Positions 7,420-16,124 are shown, counted from the first letter of the stretch. The stretch is 27,443 nucleotides of DNA from Wenyingzhuangia sp039768865 (GCF_039768865.1 NZ_JBDMZQ010000006.1), one strand, 5' to 3'. Made by a program: numbers and translations. Notes: generated by a model not told the origin, from the letters alone.

Positions 7420-7633
7420 GGTTTGATGAATTTTGTTTGTATATTTATAAAAACGCTTTTTTTTCTAATTAAGATGACCCTTTTCTAGAAAGCTAAATTA
7501 GTGATTTATATCTGTTTGTAAAAAGAAACAGTTACAGGTCTTGTTTAGTTTGTTAAAGTGTTGTGGTAATTTCAACAACGACTAATGATATACTGATTAA
7601 TTTATAATTTACTAAGCATAAAACCTGAACAAT

Positions 7634-8977
7634 ATGGAGCAAGAAGTTAAAGCATTTATGGATCAAGTAGAGAAGCGTAATCCTCACGAGGTTGAATTTT
7701 TGCAAGCTGTACAAGAAGTTGCAGAAACATTAGTGCCATTTATTTCCAAGCATAAAATCTATGCTGGAAAAAAAATATTATCAAGGATTGCTGAACCAGA
7801 GCGGTTGATTTCCTTTAGAGTCTGTTGGGTAGATGATGCAGGAGAGACCCAGATCAATAGGGGGTATAGAGTTCAAATGAATTCCGCTATTGGTCCTTAC
7901 AAAGGGGGATTAAGATTTCATCCAACAGTTAATCAAAGTGTTTTAAAGTTTTTGGCTTTTGAACAAGTGTTTAAAAACTCTTTGACCACACTCCCTATGG
8001 GTGGTGGAAAGGGAGGTTCAGATTTTGATCCAAAGGGTAAATCGGATGATGAGATCATGCGTTTTTGCCACGCTTTTATGACAGAATTATTTAGACATAT
8101 TGGACCTTACACCGACATCCCTGCGGGTGATATTGGTGTTGGAGCACGAGAAATTGGATTTTTGTTTGGGATGTATAAAAAATTAAGAAATGAATTTACG
8201 GGAGTTTTAACAGGAAAAGGTTTGTCGTGGGGAGGTTCTCAAATTAGACCAGAGGCAACAGGGTACGGAGCAGTTTATTTTACCGAGTCGATGTTTAAAG
8301 TAAAAGACCAAACGTTAGATGAGAAAGTAGTTTTAATTTCAGGTTCTGGGAATGTCGCTATCTATGCGGCAGAAAAATGTATTCAGTTAAAAGCTAAAGT
8401 GGTTACGATGTCAGACTCTTCTGGCTATATCTACGATAAAGATGGACTAGATACAGAAAAATTAGCTTTTATTAAAGAGTTAAAAAATATAAAAAGAGGT
8501 CGTATCTCAGCATACGTAAAAGTATATCCTTCTGCAGTATTTCATCCAGAGAAATCACCATGGTCAGAACAATGTGATATCGCTTTTCCATGTGCAACTC
8601 AGAATGAGCTGCTTGAAGAAGATGCTCGTGAGTTGGTTAAAAATGGTTGTGTTTGTGTCACTGAGGGAGCAAATATGCCATGTAGTATAGAGGCAGTTGA
8701 AGTGTTGCAAAAAGCCAAAGTATTGTTTGCGCCAGGAAAAGCCTCAAATGCCGGAGGTGTAGCTACTTCGGGTTTAGAAATGACACAAAATGCTTTACGT
8801 TACAAATGGACTCGTTTAGAAGTTGATGAAAAACTTCAAGAAATCATGAGGAGTATCCATGCTTCTTGCGTAGAATACGGAAAAGAAGATGGAGGTTATG
8901 TTAATTATGTAAAAGGAGCAAATATTGCTGGTTTTGTTAAAGTAGCTGATGCTGTAATTGCTCAAGGAGTGGTCTAG
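7634..8977 (+). CDS. gdhA: NADP-specific glutamate dehydrogenase
   Basis: A 447-residue enzyme, the same length as E. coli GdhA. It makes glutamate from 2-oxoglutarate, ammonium and NADPH in the cytosol as a hexamer. The substrate domain shows GPYKGGLRFHP (Lys90), LPMGGGKGGSDFDPKG (Lys126) and the catalytic Asp165 in DIPAGDIGVGAREIG. The NADP-binding Rossmann fold begins near SGSGNVAIYAAEK (residues 233-245). LTGKGLSWGGSQIRPEATGYG is the class I small-hexamer signature. The start is ATG after an A-rich leader; no good TAnnTTTG element was found, only a two-mismatch candidate near 7605. It is transcribed alone, divergently from the cytochrome lipoprotein across 214 bases. No regulator site could be identified, though nitrogen control would be expected for the family. 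Confidence 0.97.
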   Translation: MEQEVKAFMDQVEKRNPHEVEFLQAVQEVAETLVPFISKHKIYAGKKILSRIAEPERLISFRVCWVDDAGETQINRGYRVQMNSAIGPYKGGLRFHPTVNQSVLKFLAFEQVFKNSLTTLPMGGGKGGSDFDPKGKSDDEIMRFCHAFMTELFRHIGPYTDIPAGDIGVGAREIGFLFGMYKKLRNEFTGVLTGKGLSWGGSQIRPEATGYGAVYFTESMFKVKDQTLDEKVVLISGSGNVAIYAAEKCIQLKAKVVTMSDSSGYIYDKDGLDTEKLAFIKELKNIKRGRISAYVKVYPSAVFHPEKSPWSEQCDIAFPCATQNELLEEDARELVKNGCVCVTEGANMPCSIEAVEVLQKAKVLFAPGKASNAGGVATSGLEMTQNALRYKWTRLEVDEKLQEIMRSIHASCVEYGKEDGGYVNYVKGANIAGFVKVADAVIAQGVV

Positions 8978-9040
8978 AATATCAAGTAAAACGAATAAAG
9001 ACTTCTCACATAGGATCTCTCTTTTTAGTTTTAAGTTGTT

Positions 9041-9048
9041 TAATTTTG
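9041..9048 (+). promoter_or_regulatory. -7 promoter element (TAATTTTG) for dinB
   Basis: TAATTTTG matches TAnnTTTG and ends 22 bases before the TTG start of dinB. No -33 TTG at standard spacing and no obvious LexA-type palindrome were seen nearby. Confidence 0.45.
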
Positions 9049-9070
9049 TCTATATTTAAGTGAATAACCC

Positions 9071-10162
9071 TTGGAACTCGCTAAAATTGTACTTCGTAAA
9101 ATTATTCATGTAGACATGGATGCTTTTTTTGCTTCAGTAGCTCAGTTAGATTGTCCTGAGCTTAGGGGGCAAGCTGTTGCGGTAGGAGGTAGTGAGGCGA
9201 GAGGTGTTATTGCTGCAGCCAGCTATGAGGCAAGAAAATTTGGAGTCAAATCAGCAATGGCAAGCGCTCTAGCAAAAAAAATGTGTCCTGATTTAATTTT
9301 TGTGAAACCAGACTTTGATCGTTACAAGGAAATATCCAATCAAGTAAGAAAAATATTCTATGAATATACAGATTTAGTGGAGCCATTGTCATTAGACGAA
9401 GCGTATTTAGATGTTACGGTCAATAAAAAAGGAATGCAATCGGCGACTTTAATTGCCGAAGAAATAAGAAAAGAAATTTTAAAGAGGACGGGTTTATACG
9501 CCTCTGCGGGGGTTGCTCCCAATAAGTTTGTAGCTAAGATAGCCTCTGACATCAACAAACCCAACGGACAAAAAACAATTACTCCTGAAGAGGTAATCCC
9601 ATTTTTAGAAACCTTACAAATAAGAAAATTTTATGGCGTGGGTAAAGTTACGACCCAAAAAATGTATCAACTAGGTATTTTTACTGGATTAGATTTAAAG
9701 CAAAAAAGTTTAGAGTTCCTAGAAATTCATTTTAAAAGTGCTGCAAAACATTATTATGAAATAGTTAGAGGGATTCATAATAGTCCTGTTCAAGCTTCAC
9801 GAACAAGAAAATCAGTAGGAACGGAACATACCTATTTAGAAAACTTAACCTCTGAGGTGTTTATGATCAAGAAGTTAGAAGTTTTAGCTAAGGAATTAGA
9901 GATTAGGTTGTTGAAAAATAGTGTAAAAGGAAGAACGGTTACTCTTAAAATAAAATACAGTGATTTTACTCAAACAACAAGAAGTAAAACAATGGGGAGT
10001 TACATCCATTTGGCAACAGATATCATTACAGTTGTAAAAGAACTTTTGTATCAAGATACGATGAAAGAATCTGTTAGGTTACTAGGAATTTCTCTAAGTA
10101 ATCTAAATAATGAAGAACCAAGAACAGTTAAGCAGTATATTCAGTTACAATTAGAGCTGTGA
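9071..10162 (+). CDS. dinB: DNA polymerase IV (Y-family translesion polymerase)
   Basis: A 363-residue translesion DNA polymerase. The palm has IIHVDMDAFFASV (metal ligand Asp15, steric gate Phe20) and EPLSLDEAYLDVT (Asp109, Glu110). SYEARKFGVKSAM (51-63) and GVAPNKFVAKIASDINKPNG are family blocks, and FYGVGKVTTQKMYQLGI is the helix-hairpin-helix of the thumb. The little-finger domain follows. The protein ends in QLQLEL, which matches the C-terminal sliding-clamp motif of Pol IV (QLVLGL in E. coli). Nothing conserved is missing. The start is TTG: a stop lies two codons upstream, and the first internal Met falls inside the catalytic HVDMD. An exact -7 element sits 22 bases upstream. It is a single-gene unit between gdhA and DUF1800. 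SOS control cannot be shown here. Confidence 0.95.
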   Translation: MELAKIVLRKIIHVDMDAFFASVAQLDCPELRGQAVAVGGSEARGVIAAASYEARKFGVKSAMASALAKKMCPDLIFVKPDFDRYKEISNQVRKIFYEYTDLVEPLSLDEAYLDVTVNKKGMQSATLIAEEIRKEILKRTGLYASAGVAPNKFVAKIASDINKPNGQKTITPEEVIPFLETLQIRKFYGVGKVTTQKMYQLGIFTGLDLKQKSLEFLEIHFKSAAKHYYEIVRGIHNSPVQASRTRKSVGTEHTYLENLTSEVFMIKKLEVLAKELEIRLLKNSVKGRTVTLKIKYSDFTQTTRSKTMGSYIHLATDIITVVKELLYQDTMKESVRLLGISLSNLNNEEPRTVKQYIQLQLEL

Positions 10163-10255
10163 ATCACTTTTGGTGTTATTTTTTATTTAGGTGTGTCTGA
10201 AACTTATCTCATTGATTTAAAATTCATTATCTTTCACTGGTTTTTAATATAAATT

Positions 10256-11908
10256 ATGAGTTCACTTACGCCTCTAACCTCGGTTTTGGGTAAAACCAGA
10301 GCCAAGCATCTCTTGAAAAGAGCAACTTATTGTGTGACAAAATCTAGATTAGAAGAATTTAGTGCTTATACAGTAGATCAAGCTGTGGCAAAGCTGTTGG
10401 AACCAAATGTAAAAAAACTAAGTCAGCCTATTAATTATGAAACAGGGAATCCTTGGATAGAAAACGACCCTATCTTAGGGGTTGTAGACCCAAGTTTTTC
10501 TGCTCAAAAATTGATTGAGGGGACATACGCTTGGTGGCTTGATGAAGCTAAAAATGACAAGTCACTTAGGTCTAGGATGACTTATTTTTTATTTAGCTTT
10601 CTTTCCATTGATACCGTAAGTTTACGAGGTAAAAGAGGTTTTTTTTATGATTATTTAAGGCTTTTAGAAATGTATACCTTGGGAAGTTTCAAGGATTTAA
10701 TGTTCCAGGTGTCAATCAATAATTTAATGTTATCCTACCTAGATAATGGTTTTAACACTGCTGTAAATCCTAATGAAAATTATGCTAGAGAGGTTTTAGA
10801 ATTATTTACCATTGGTAAAGGCCCTAGTACAGGGGTAGGGGATTACACCCATTATACAGAAGAGGATATTGTTCAAGCTGCAAGATTGTTAACAGGTTGG
10901 AGAATTGGAAAGGATAGGGTTACAAATCATGGAGGAGATAACGGTGGAATTCCTACAGGATATCCTTTAGTAAATAGACATGACTTCGGAGAGAAAGTTT
11001 TTTCTGAAAGATTTGGAAACAGAGTTATTTCTGCATATGACAGTAGTAATAAGACTGAAAGCCAAAAGATTGAAAGAATGAAGACAGAGCTTGTTGAGTT
11101 TTTCGATATGATTTTTGACCAAGAGGCTACTGCAAAATATGTATGCAGAAGAATGTATAGGTACTTTGTGTCTGCTAACATTACAAAAGAAGTAGAAAAT
11201 GATATTATTGCTCCTTTATCTGATACATTTAGAATCAATTATAGTTTCGAAGAAATTATAATTCAGTTGTTAAAAAGCGAGCATTTTTATGACGAAGATG
11301 ATCATGTTCGTGGAGACGAAATTATTGGCGGAATGATAAAGTCTCCATTAGAACTCATGTTACAAACTCTTACGATTACGAACTATCCTGTGCCAGATGC
11401 AATTGAAGAATCTAAAAACCATTATTTGTTTTTTTACAGACGAGAGATGGTGAGAGATTTTTTAGAGCTTAGTGGTCAGAAACCATTTGACCCCCCATCT
11501 GTAGCAGGTTTCCCAGCAATATACGAAGCTCCACTTTACGATAAGTTTTGGTTCAATCCAGCAACCATAATTTCGAGGTATAATTTAGGAGCGCTATTGT
11601 TGAATAAAAACGCGACCAAAGTAGATTTTAAGGTTACAACATTTGTTGAGAAAAATGTAAGTGTTCCTTTTAGTGTAGACGTTTTAATTACTGAATTGAT
11701 TGAGTTGTTTTTTTCTAAGCCCGTTAGTGAGGAAAGAACAATGTATTTTTCAAACGAAATTCTACTAGACAATGGTACATTAACTCCTTCCATGTGGACC
11801 AATGAGTGGAGTAATTATAGGTCAACGGGTAATAATATTGGAACAGAAGCTGCTTTGGTACCGCTATTCAAAGCCTTGATATGGTCACAAGAATTTCAGA
11901 CTAATTAA
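10256..11908 (+). CDS. DUF1800 family protein
   Basis: A 550-residue protein of the DUF1800 family, whose biochemical role is unknown. Landmarks are HLLKRATYCVTKSRLEEF (residues 18-35), WWLDEA (93-98), RSRMTYFLFSFLSID (105-119), the signature NENYAREVLELFTIGKG (173-189), YTEEDIVQAARLLTGW, and, near the end, SGQKPFDPPSVAGFPA. It has no signal peptide, lipobox or membrane helix. It lies nine bases before a DUF1501 gene whose product has a Tat signal. The two families are commonly encoded together, which suggests a joint, probably extracytoplasmic function. The start is ATG, with a near-consensus -7 element, TATCTTTC (10229-10236), 19 bases upstream. The family call is firm and the function is unknown. 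Confidence 0.9.
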   Translation: MSSLTPLTSVLGKTRAKHLLKRATYCVTKSRLEEFSAYTVDQAVAKLLEPNVKKLSQPINYETGNPWIENDPILGVVDPSFSAQKLIEGTYAWWLDEAKNDKSLRSRMTYFLFSFLSIDTVSLRGKRGFFYDYLRLLEMYTLGSFKDLMFQVSINNLMLSYLDNGFNTAVNPNENYAREVLELFTIGKGPSTGVGDYTHYTEEDIVQAARLLTGWRIGKDRVTNHGGDNGGIPTGYPLVNRHDFGEKVFSERFGNRVISAYDSSNKTESQKIERMKTELVEFFDMIFDQEATAKYVCRRMYRYFVSANITKEVENDIIAPLSDTFRINYSFEEIIIQLLKSEHFYDEDDHVRGDEIIGGMIKSPLELMLQTLTITNYPVPDAIEESKNHYLFFYRREMVRDFLELSGQKPFDPPSVAGFPAIYEAPLYDKFWFNPATIISRYNLGALLLNKNATKVDFKVTTFVEKNVSVPFSVDVLITELIELFFSKPVSEERTMYFSNEILLDNGTLTPSMWTNEWSNYRSTGNNIGTEAALVPLFKALIWSQEFQTN

Positions 11909-11917
11909 TTTAGAGTT

Positions 11918-13555
11918 ATGGATAGGAGAAAATTTTTGCGAATGTCTGCACTGAGTTCAACAAGTGCGATGCTGTTAAATGGACACAGTTTGAGCGCGTT
12001 TTCACAGACCAATTTGTTGAATAGAATACCTCAATCTGTAATAGGAGATAGAGCTTTAGTTTTGGTTCAGCTAAGAGGGGGTAATGATGGATTAAACACC
12101 TTGATTCCTATCGCTCAATATGATGATTATGCGAGATTGAGACCCACAATTAGAATCAAAGAAACTGGGCTTCATGGAGGTATTCCTCTGGATGATACAT
12201 TGGCATCATCTCAACAAGCTTATCTTCATCCTTCACTAACGGGTCTGAAATCATTATACGATGAAGGAAAATTAAATATCTTACATGCAGTAGGGTATCC
12301 ACAGTTGAATAGATCTCATTTTGCCTCAAGGGCGATTATGTTTCAAGGAGGTGACGGAACAATAGAAAACTCGGGAAAACCAGACGGGTGGATGGCAAGA
12401 TTTCTATATTCGGCTTATGATCATGAAAAATGTTTAGATCCTTTAGGAATTCAACTAGGGAGTAACAAGCCTTCCCTAGGGTTTCAATCAAGTCATGAGC
12501 ACAAAGTGGATTTAAATTTATCGGGACAAGATGTTTCGGGTTATTATAGTATCGTATCAAACATAGGAAATCCTTCTCCAGAAATTCCGGTTTCAGACTA
12601 TGGAAGTGCTCTGGCTCATATTTCTAATATTGAGAGAGGAATAAGCACATATTCTAAACGGATTAGTGAGGTCTTTGATATAGGTTTGTCAAAGCGAAAT
12701 GCAGGGAGTACGATCAATTATCCTTCAAACAATAAACTGGCAGATCAGTTAAAAACGGTGGCAACTCTAATAAGAGGGGGGTCTAAAACAAAGGTTTTCT
12801 TAGTTTCTTATAATGGATTTGATACCCACGGCAATCAGGTCCAAAGTGAGTCAGAATCACACATAGGGAAGCATGCAGATTTATTGAAGGATGTTGGAGA
12901 TGCTCTAAAATATTTTCAAGATGATTTAAAAATGTTAGGAATTGAAGACCAGGTGGTTTCTGCAACATTTACTGAGTTTGGAAGAAAACCTGTAGAGAAT
13001 GGAAATTTAGGGACAGATCATGGAAATTTAGGGCCAATGTTTGTTGTTGGTAAACATGTTCAAGGTGGAGTTTCTGGAGATCATGTTGATTTAACCAAGG
13101 TGACAGAACTTTACGATAATGAATTGATGCAGCATGATTACAGGCAAGTCTTTACGAGTATTATTAGCGACTTTTTAGGGGCGACAAATGCTTCTATAGT
13201 AGAGACTGAGTTTGAAGATTTTAGTGCCTCGAAGCTAAATTTAATAGATGCGAACCAAAAAGCAGACACAAGTTTGTCTTTAGAAACTATCTTGAAAGAC
13301 AAGATCGTGACATTGTCTGAGAATCCCGTATCTAGTAGTTTTAATATTAATTATATTAGCAATAGGTATTTTAGAGGAAGAATTGAACTAAAAAGTATGG
13401 CTGGCAGTTCTGTTTTTAACATGAGACAAGATTTTGTACCGAGATTGAATGTTGTTCCAATAGAGATAAGTCATCTGATTTCTGGAGTATATATTTTGGG
13501 GATGTTCGATGAAAAAAATCAACCGTTTCACAAGCAAAAAATCTTTAAAAAATAA
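11918..13555 (+). CDS. DUF1501 family protein with Tat signal and T9SS-type C-terminal domain
   Basis: A 545-residue protein. The N-terminus MDRRKFLRMSALSSTSAM is a twin-arginine signal, close to the S/TRRxFLK consensus, followed by a mild hydrophobic stretch to about residue 30. The main domain is DUF1501, related to the alkaline phosphatase/sulfatase fold. It includes VLVQLRGGNDGLNTLIP (47-63), HPSLTGLKSLYDEGKL, SRSHF-like LNRSHFASRAIMFQGG, SYNGFDTHGNQ and TFTEFGRKPVENG. The last 79 residues (467-545) form a separate beta-rich domain. It has ENPVSSSFNI, RIELKSMAGSSVF, IEISHLISGVYILGMF and the basic end KQKIFKK, resembling the type A C-terminal sorting domain of type IX secretion substrates. 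So it is probably exported by Tat and then carried to the surface by T9SS. It follows DUF1800 by nine bases. Confidence 0.88.
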   Translation: MDRRKFLRMSALSSTSAMLLNGHSLSAFSQTNLLNRIPQSVIGDRALVLVQLRGGNDGLNTLIPIAQYDDYARLRPTIRIKETGLHGGIPLDDTLASSQQAYLHPSLTGLKSLYDEGKLNILHAVGYPQLNRSHFASRAIMFQGGDGTIENSGKPDGWMARFLYSAYDHEKCLDPLGIQLGSNKPSLGFQSSHEHKVDLNLSGQDVSGYYSIVSNIGNPSPEIPVSDYGSALAHISNIERGISTYSKRISEVFDIGLSKRNAGSTINYPSNNKLADQLKTVATLIRGGSKTKVFLVSYNGFDTHGNQVQSESESHIGKHADLLKDVGDALKYFQDDLKMLGIEDQVVSATFTEFGRKPVENGNLGTDHGNLGPMFVVGKHVQGGVSGDHVDLTKVTELYDNELMQHDYRQVFTSIISDFLGATNASIVETEFEDFSASKLNLIDANQKADTSLSLETILKDKIVTLSENPVSSSFNINYISNRYFRGRIELKSMAGSSVFNMRQDFVPRLNVVPIEISHLISGVYILGMFDEKNQPFHKQKIFKK

Positions 13556-13597
13556 AAGTCATTTTAAGTGTTGGATTCATTATGATAAGATCAATAG

Positions 13598-14047
13598 ATG
13601 AATGAGTTGAAGGAGTTCTTGTTGAGAAAGTGTAATCAAGTGATTGATGAAAAGTTAGAAAGCATTCAACAAGGAATTAGAAGTTATCAATTAGACTTGG
13701 TTACTGAAACCAAAAGTTCTGCAGGAGATAAGCATGAAACAGGTAGAGCTATGTTGCAGTTAGAGATGGAAAAACTAGGCCAACAATATCAGGAGGTCTT
13801 GGCTCAAAAAGATACGCTATTAAAAATAGATATTTCCCTTAAAACTAAAATTCAATTAGGGAGTCTTGTTTGTGCTAACGGTGTTTTTTATTTTTTAGGA
13901 ACGAGTTTGGGAAAGATAAAAATAAAGGAAGAAACTATAATGGTCATCTCTATTCATTCACCTATAGGTCGGTTGTTGTTAGGAAAACAAAACGAGGATT
14001 CTTTTCTTTTTAACCATAAAAATATTCAGATAGAACAAGTATTTTAG
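13598..14047 (+). CDS. GreA/GreB-like transcription factor homologue
   Basis: A 149-residue protein with the layout of Gre transcript-cleavage factors (GreA is about 158). Residues 1-75 are predicted to form a helical hairpin whose tip reads SAGDKHETGR. Asp44 and Glu47 fall where GreA has its catalytic acids in GDLSEN (D41, E44). The C-terminal half contains SPIGRLLLGKQNEDSF (121-136), the hallmark of the FKBP-like Gre C-terminal domain. Gre factors enter the RNA polymerase secondary channel and stimulate cleavage of backtracked RNA. Proteins like this are sometimes labelled '3-oxoacyl-ACP synthase' in flavobacterial genomes; nothing here supports that. It begins 42 bases after DUF1501 and converges with the helicase gene 16 bases away. 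It is likely a paralogue of a canonical GreA encoded elsewhere. Confidence 0.75.
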   Translation: MNELKEFLLRKCNQVIDEKLESIQQGIRSYQLDLVTETKSSAGDKHETGRAMLQLEMEKLGQQYQEVLAQKDTLLKIDISLKTKIQLGSLVCANGVFYFLGTSLGKIKIKEETIMVISIHSPIGRLLLGKQNEDSFLFNHKNIQIEQVF

Positions 14048-14063
14048 ACACAGCGCTCCTTAG

Positions 14064-15401
14064 TTATTTTTTGGGTCTTCTTCGTTGAGGTTTTTTATAT
14101 TTTTTCGCAAGGTTTCTTCGATAACTTCCTCCCTGATTTGTTTTTTGATTTTTTTCAGATTTTTCATGAAAAGCGGGTCCAGGTGCAAACTCTTTGGATC
14201 CTAATTTTTGATAAGGGGTAATGTTTTCAACTTCAACTTCCTCTTCCAGTAATTTACTCTCAATAAAAATTTCTTCCGGTAGTTCGTATTTAGGAATCTC
14301 GTAATTCATCAAGGTTTCGATTTCTTCTAATATTTCAGTATTCTTTTCCGTAATAAAAGAAATAGCAAAACCTTCATTTTCTGCACGGCCGGTTCTTCCA
14401 ATACGGTGCATGTAAGCTTCAGCCTCTTTTGGCAAATCAAAGTTGATGACGTGAGTAATTCCTGGAATATCCATCCCTCTTGAAAGCACGTCTGTTGTGA
14501 TCAATACCCGATGGTTACCTGCTTTAAAATTTTCAACAGAGCGTAATCGATAATTTTGGGTTTTGTTTGAGTGAATCAGCGCAAAAGTTTCTTCGGCATA
14601 CGCTGCCATTCCGTTAATTTCGTTAAAAACTAAATCTGCTAAATATTTATGTTTGATGAAAACCAGTACGCGAGACATGTCATCATCATCCTGTAACAAA
14701 TGGTTTAATAAGTTAATTTTAGTATAAAAGTTAGGAACTTCAAAAGCCATTTGCTCGATGTTTTCTAGTCGAGTTCCAGAAGCAGCGGCCTCTACATAAA
14801 TTGGGTTTTGAAAAAATTCTTGAATCAGCGATTCCACTTCATTGGTCATGGTCGCAGAAAACAGAATTGCTTGTTTCTTTTTAGGTACCAAATCGATAAT
14901 ATCTATCAGTTGTAATCTAAAACCAAGGTTAAAAATTTCATCAACTTCATCGATAACTAGTTTCTGGATAAACTTAAGTTTTAGCGCTCCTGTCATTCCT
15001 AAATCTATGACGCGTCTGGGCGTAGAGACCAAGATATCTAGTCCCTCATGGATCATTTCTTTTTGTTTGTTGATGTTTGCACCTCCATAAATCCCACCGT
15101 ATCGAACGTTAAGGTAGGTTGTCAGTTTGTCTAAAGCCTCTAAAACTTGTACCACCAATTCACGGGTTGGAACGACAATCAATACCCTGGGGTGTTTTTG
15201 TTCTGAAAAGGGCAACATGCGTAAAATAGGCATTAGGTACGCAAAAGTTTTTCCTGTTCCTGTTTGTGCAATCCCAACAACATCTCTACCAGACATAATA
15301 CAAGAGAAAGCGTCTTTTTGTATTTTGGTAGGTTCAGTGTATCCTAAATCGCTAATTGCATTTCGGAGTTGGTTGTTGAGGTTTAAATTTTCAAAAGACA
15401 T
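14064..15401 (-). CDS. DEAD-box ATP-dependent RNA helicase
   Basis: A 445-residue RNA helicase counted from the ATG at 15401. Motifs in order: the Q motif (PTKIQKDAF), Walker A AQTGTGKT (45-52), Ia VPTREL, II as DEVD (141-144), III SAT (172-174), and VI HRIGRTGR. DEVD replaces the canonical DEAD; the catalytic Asp-Glu and final Asp are kept. The C-terminal tail is acidic and then strongly basic (NLAKKYKKPQRRRPKK), typical of RhlE-like helicases that bind structured RNA or ribosome precursors. The frame is open up to a TTG at 15434. I chose the ATG because the conserved SFENLNLN follows it and a TATCTTTG promoter element lies 20 bases upstream, inside the longer frame. Cold or growth-phase roles are known for relatives but not shown here. 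Confidence 0.94.
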   Translation of the reverse strand: MSFENLNLNNQLRNAISDLGYTEPTKIQKDAFSCIMSGRDVVGIAQTGTGKTFAYLMPILRMLPFSEQKHPRVLIVVPTRELVVQVLEALDKLTTYLNVRYGGIYGGANINKQKEMIHEGLDILVSTPRRVIDLGMTGALKLKFIQKLVIDEVDEIFNLGFRLQLIDIIDLVPKKKQAILFSATMTNEVESLIQEFFQNPIYVEAAASGTRLENIEQMAFEVPNFYTKINLLNHLLQDDDDMSRVLVFIKHKYLADLVFNEINGMAAYAEETFALIHSNKTQNYRLRSVENFKAGNHRVLITTDVLSRGMDIPGITHVINFDLPKEAEAYMHRIGRTGRAENEGFAISFITEKNTEILEEIETLMNYEIPKYELPEEIFIESKLLEEEVEVENITPYQKLGSKEFAPGPAFHEKSEKNQKTNQGGSYRRNLAKKYKKPQRRRPKK

Positions 15402-15421
15402 AATTCCTATATTTCTAGAGG

Positions 15422-15429
15422 CAAAGATA
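15422..15429 (-). promoter_or_regulatory. -7 promoter element (TATCTTTG) for the DEAD-box helicase
   Basis: On the minus strand TATCTTTG matches TAnnTTTG and ends 20 bases before the ATG at 15401. Its position downstream of the alternative TTG (15434) supports the shorter protein. No -33 TTG at the usual distance. Confidence 0.5.
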
Positions 15430-15467
15430 GGCAAACAAGACTAAGGAATTCGTTTATAAATAAGCAG

Positions 15468-16124
15468 TTATTTTTCTGTTTTCCATTTTTTGTTTAATTC
15501 ATCTTGTAATTTTCGATTCACTTCTTGAAATCGTTTGAAAGAAGATTTCTTGTGTTTTTCAAATTCTAACTCCAAAAGAAATAAATCATCAACAGATTTT
15601 TTTGTAACACTAAGGTTCTGTTGGTGTTTTAAAATGAAGAAAATTAGAAGAACAAATAAGACAATAAAGGTTGTGGTTATGATGAGTGAAAAAATGTTTT
15701 TGGTTGTTTGAAAACCAAATAGAAGTCTCTTTCCGTTTTGTTTTTTTGAGTCTTCTAACAGATTTTGAGTATCGCTTAATTTTTGCTCTAATAAATTTAT
15801 TCGCAGCATGTTATGGTCAATAGTCATATTTTTTTCTCTAATCCTGTTTTCTTTGTTGGCTAACGTGTCTAAAACACTCTTTTTTAGAGCATGATATAAA
15901 GATATATTGACCAATCTGTATTTTTTGAATATTGATGATTTTTTATGTAAATATTCAAATTGATTAGAGATGCTTTGTTTTTCTTCAAAAGGATTCTCCA
16001 ATTTTTTACTGTTAGCGATACGAGTACTCTTTTGGCTTGGTAGGTTTAATTTATCGGTATTTATTTCTATGGCGAAAGTTGTGTAAAACACAGATAGAAA
16101 TAAAAAAGTAGTGATCCATTTCAT
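15468..16124 (-). CDS. Predicted coiled-coil membrane protein with signal peptide, unknown function
   Basis: A 218-residue protein if it starts at the ATG complementary to 16122-16124. An in-frame TTG at 16151 would add nine residues, but MKWITTFLFLSVFYTTFA is a complete signal peptide from the ATG. The mature part begins with a Lys/Ser-rich region. A long helical stretch predicted as coiled coil follows (about residues 80-135, including EQKLSDTQNLLEDSKKQ). Then come one membrane helix (about 150-172, IFSLIITTTFIVLFVLLIFF) and a second charged helical tail to the end. This places a coiled coil on each side of one membrane span. I recognise no domain. A near-consensus -7 element, TATACTTG (16149-16156, minus strand), lies 24 bases upstream. 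It sits 66 bases before the helicase gene, which has its own promoter, and is divergent from clpP. Confidence 0.75.
   Translation of the reverse strand: MKWITTFLFLSVFYTTFAIEINTDKLNLPSQKSTRIANSKKLENPFEEKQSISNQFEYLHKKSSIFKKYRLVNISLYHALKKSVLDTLANKENRIREKNMTIDHNMLRINLLEQKLSDTQNLLEDSKKQNGKRLLFGFQTTKNIFSLIITTTFIVLFVLLIFFILKHQQNLSVTKKSVDDLFLLELEFEKHKKSSFKRFQEVNRKLQDELNKKWKTEK

Noticed and set aside
10162..10190. Possible terminator after dinB (CAC-TTTTG-GTG then T-rich)
   Set aside because: Only a three-base-pair stem; too weak to call.
15402..15434. TTG start giving the helicase 11 more residues
   Set aside because: The -7 element at 15422-15429 lies inside this stretch, and conserved helicase sequence starts at the ATG at 15401.
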